A stretch of DNA of 64,000 nt from Branchiostoma floridae. Taxonomy: Eukaryota; Chordata; Leptocardii; Amphioxiformes; Branchiostomatidae. Location: NCBI RefSeq assembly GCF_000003815.2, contig NC_049995.1:10848227-10912226 (forward strand), in the 5' to 3' direction. Of this stretch, positions 61,201 through 64,000 are shown in pieces. Position 1 is the stretch's first letter. Every line of letters begins with the position of its first letter. Below the pieces are notes generated by a model that saw nothing but the letters and a program-made list of their open reading frames with translations, ran no database searches and had not been told where the DNA came from. A program made the position numbers and the translations under genes.

Positions 61201-63512
61201 ATTTACAAAACCTGAAAAAGTCGACTTTTTCCGTCCCACTACCACTCAGCGGTAAATGTTGTTGATTTTCATTATCAACTATGTCATTTTATGCTCACTA
61301 GAATACGTTGCAGCTTTATGCTATAAAGTTCAGACTTGGGGGGGGGGGGCAGACGGGGTTTCAGTGCTGTCCCAACAGAAAAATTTCCATCTCAAAACAA
61401 AGGACAACCCTGAATGTACGTAATGCTGATAATTATAAAGTGTGTTCTCTGACTTTCATTTCATGTCTATGCCCACTCCAAAAATTTAAAGTAAGAACAT
61501 TGAACACAGAATCAGCCTTTTTTGCCAGAAGAATAAATTGAAACCATCTTCATCAGGCATTTACAACCATCCATCAACAGAATGTGGGGAACCATAGACT
61601 TTCTGCAACTTACAAATGTACATGTTCTATCAGCACAATGTGACAGAAGCAGTCAATTGCTCATTCTTTGACAAAGATTCCAGTTGGGTGGTTAAAAATT
61701 TGGTAAAGTCGAAGATTTGTGTTAGAAATTACAGTTCAATTTTAATCCAGTATCGCATTGTTTTGTTTCACCCCAGGTACCTGATGAAGAGTTATAACCA
61801 GTCCCTGCAGGGTGAGAAGCTGGCTGGTTCGGTGGCGTACCTGTCCGGTGTACAGCCGGTTCCTGCAGCCGGTAGAACCAGGAACATGCTGGATCTGGGG
61901 GCTCTATGTGATGCCTTCAGACACAGGGCTGCAAGGTAGGGATCGAAAATTGATTTTCTTGAATTTGCTAATGAATTATTAGTTTGCTGCGTCTACTGTC
62001 AGCTTTCTTTGATGCGGTGTATGTTTCTAGAAACAGAAATGACCTCAAATGCTCTATGATACTCCTGAAACACTTGAGAAACAGGCAAGGTAGCAGTTTA
62101 CTTATTAAACTGGATAAAAGTTGGAAACGGTGACAGACATTTCAGACAGCACTTTGTCAGTGACTGGATGAATATCTGGTTTACCAACTTTTGACCAAAA
62201 CTCTGAATTGATATGTCATATATATTGAGATGAAGATAATTCTAAGAAGCTTCAATAGAAGACTAAGTCAAGACAAGCTCCTGCTGTTTGAGTGTAGGAG
62301 CTTGTGTTGTCTTGCAGGGGTGGTAGCCAGGGCAAAGTCCAAGTGCCAGAAAGTTTAAAATCTAAACCTCTCCGATTGAGGGTTCCAGAAACAGTTGTGT
62401 TTGAAGAATTTTTGTGTTTGTGTTTGTCTTGTCTTCAAGGCTGGTCCATGAGGCCGCCATGCAGCTGAGAAATGAAAGGCAGGCAGGGAAGGACCAACCG
62501 GATGCCTGGAATGCTGCATCTGTGGACCTCGTCAAGGCAGCAATGGTGAGAGAATCTTTATCAAAGCCCATTGCAATTGGAGAATTGTGTAACAGTTAGT
62601 GTTTCATTTGGCAAATAATAGTGGACATTATCATCGGTTGACGTGCTTACACACGACAGGGTTATACTGCCTCTTATGAGGTGACATACCCTTTCGCTGG
62701 TTGAATACAAGACGGGATGCACCAGGTCTCCTGTCAGGGTGAGTGATGTAAAATCACTGTGTGGCTAATGCGGTATAGAGGTACGCCAGGCCTCCATCCG
62801 GGTGATTTGTAGTGAATCAACAACTCCAGACAGTATAGTTTGCACCATCGCACACTGGGGCAAGCCTCATCTCTTTTTTTTGAATGGTGTGATGAGTCCT
62901 TTAATGTGTGTGAGGTATGACTCTCCTCAAACATGGGACATCCATCTAACATCCCTAGCCAAAAGTAGGTAGTTCTCATTTTTACCTGAGTGAAGTGGGC
63001 ACAACATCAGTGACACGACAGTAGTGGACTACATCAAGCCAACCTTACACACTCATACCACATCTTCAGAAAAGATGCCACATAGTTCCATTTCAGAACT
63101 ACTTTATTCAAGCCCACCACCAGACTTTTTTTGCCTTCAAGTTGTGTCTGTGTTACAGTGTTTCATCTTCCATGCAAAAAGTTTCTGAGCATGATGTACA
63201 ACCTACCTACCTACCTAACAACCTACCTACCTACCTACCTAACAGTTACTATCAAATTATGAACTCTAAGCAAGTAGAGAGAAAATGAGTTATACAATGA
63301 AAATGTCCCAACTTTTCATTGAAGTAAGAACTCAAAGACTTACTTCTACTATTTATCATTGCCAGGCCCACAGTCAGTACTTTGTGGTGAAGAACTTTGC
63401 GGAGCGGCTGACAGACTCCAGACTGGACAGCTCCATCTCTGCTGTCCTGACCAGGCTGTGTCAGCTGCACGCTCTACATGGACTGGTCACAAACAGCGGA
63501 GACTTTCTGGAG
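55272..63512 (+). CDS. ACOX1: Peroxisomal acyl-CoA oxidase 1-like, copy B (3' end beyond window)
   Basis: Twelve exons join in phase: 55272-55392, 56120-56276, 56924-57084, 57727-57834, 58003-58122, 58603-58718, 59433-59602, 60155-60317, 60984-61174, 61777-61935, 62440-62545 and 63366-63512 (573 codons). The last two exons of copy A, which hold the C-terminus and AKL signal, have no counterpart before the edge. Exon lengths equal those of copy A except for exons 1 and 2. All landmarks are present: [21 protein letters not shown], canonical [21 protein letters not shown] and [14 protein letters not shown]. Intron 2 has a GC donor (cagaag|gcaagt). Exons 8-12 are nearly identical to copy A while exons 1-7 are clearly diverged. 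Likely a functional duplicate, possibly with different regulation or chain-length preference; that is inference. Confidence 0.94.
56422..56555. mobile_element. 134-bp palindromic MITE in ACOX copy B intron 2
   Basis: aatacaacacagggtattcca and tggaataccctgtgttgtatt are exact 21-base inverted ends. The interior has a second inverted pair (ggtcggatc / gatccgacc). No coding capacity. Confidence 0.85.
57186..57545 (+). repeat. 32-bp minisatellite in ACOX copy B intron 3
   Basis: About eleven units of cacccctatgttcctacacc + cctctgctcaga. All three plus-strand frames are open because the unit has no stop codon and 32 is not a multiple of 3. The three Pro-rich ORFs are therefore artefacts. Confidence 0.93.
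59180..59345 (-). mobile_element. tRNA-derived SINE, minus orientation, ACOX copy B intron 6
   Basis: Read on the minus strand it opens tccctgtagctcaactggca and has the box-B-like cctggttcaatcacagg. Same head as 48565-48805. Confidence 0.7.
59746..59945 (+). mobile_element. tRNA-derived SINE, ACOX copy B intron 7
   Basis: gtgcaatggcaaagtgggta (box A), agtcatacc, then tggtacacgctgctttctct and ctacaagtggactagtc. Same family as the minus-strand copy at 27350-27593, with its box B more decayed. Confidence 0.7.
60755..60787 (+). repeat. (GAAA)n microsatellite
   Basis: Seven GAAA-type units in ACOX copy B intron 8, probably the tail of a retroposed repeat. Confidence 0.85.
63200..63242 (+). repeat. 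(CTAC)n microsatellite
   Basis: Interrupted ctac units in ACOX copy B intron 11. Confidence 0.9.
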
Positions 63513-64000
63513 GTACTGGCTTCTTTGTATTGTATTGACTTTTCTGTTTTCATGTATACGCCATTTACTCTCCAAAAGTACAAATCAAAAAGCTCCTTTG
63601 ACTATAAACATATATTCAGGATTTCTCCTAACATTATGGCAACTTCCTAGAAATGTCATTGTTTACCAACACAATGCAAGGATTAGTTACTTAACTTTTA
63701 AACTGCCAGAGTTTCAGCACTATAAAATGCTATCAGTGCCAGGGTTACCTCCCAAAGGAACCCCCTGAACAAGGCCGAAGTCCCTAACTTCCGAGGTCTG
63801 TGCACTACGCGTGCGCAAAGTTGCTACTTAGGGGGAATACGCTATCCCGGATATACCTTGGATGCGGCACACAGGACATGTATATGTGTGCCGAATATAT
63901 CCGGGTAATGTACACTCTCATTGGTTGGGCCGACGACTCTCTCTTTGCAGCTACATGTAGGGGCTGAATTTTGAGACAGGATTTAATTGCAAGGGTCTCA
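63513..64000 (+). other. Start of ACOX copy B intron 12
   Basis: Non-coding. An inverted pair atcccggatatac / gaatatatccggg lies at about 63845-63904, possibly the edge of another MITE. The expected penultimate ACOX exon is not reached. Confidence 0.5.

Overview
The window looks like nuclear DNA of an amphioxus (Branchiostoma, cephalochordate). This is an inference from the sequence: deuterostome-type multi-exon genes with GT-AG introns, a 5S-rRNA-derived SINE, tRNA-derived SINEs, many short inverted-repeat elements containing 'ttcgcg', and dense minisatellites. There is no prokaryotic gene organisation. There is one 408-bp run of N (53283-53690).

Layout. (1) 473-3128, minus strand: the 5' end of a CARD-domain gene, probably an initiator caspase or adaptor, running off the left edge. 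(2) 4967-13016, minus strand: a complete SMYD4 gene (TPR-MYND-SET-TPR) in 7 coding exons, 887 codons before the stop. Its introns hold a 2.5-kb element with two apparently identical 670-bp ends, inserted in a tandem array of partial MYND exons. (3) 13017-14571: a shared, divergent promoter. (4) 14572-39544, plus strand: a 24-exon gene of 1233 codons for a multipass membrane protein. I read it as the ojoplano/OFCC1 orthologue. (5) 39545-44347: 3' UTR and intergenic DNA with a 47-bp minisatellite. (6) 44348-54866, minus strand, and 55272 to beyond the right edge, plus strand: two head-to-head peroxisomal acyl-CoA oxidase (ACOX1-type) genes. They have matching exon structure and a 405-bp shared promoter. 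The minus copy is complete (14 exons, 665 residues, C-terminal AKL peroxisomal signal). The plus copy has 12 exons in the window.

Exon joins were deduced by hand from splice consensus, phase and family knowledge. All phases agree across the 59 coding exons listed.

The genes do not form one pathway. SMYD4 is a putative lysine methyltransferase, opo/OFCC1 is an epithelial-morphogenesis membrane protein, and ACOX1 catalyses the first step of peroxisomal beta-oxidation. The most unusual property of the window is structural. Tandem duplications spanning exon-intron boundaries occur at four places in two genes. The largest gives opo intron 14 a ladder of 12 extra, in-phase splice acceptors, each leading to a stop codon just before the membrane-spanning half of the protein.
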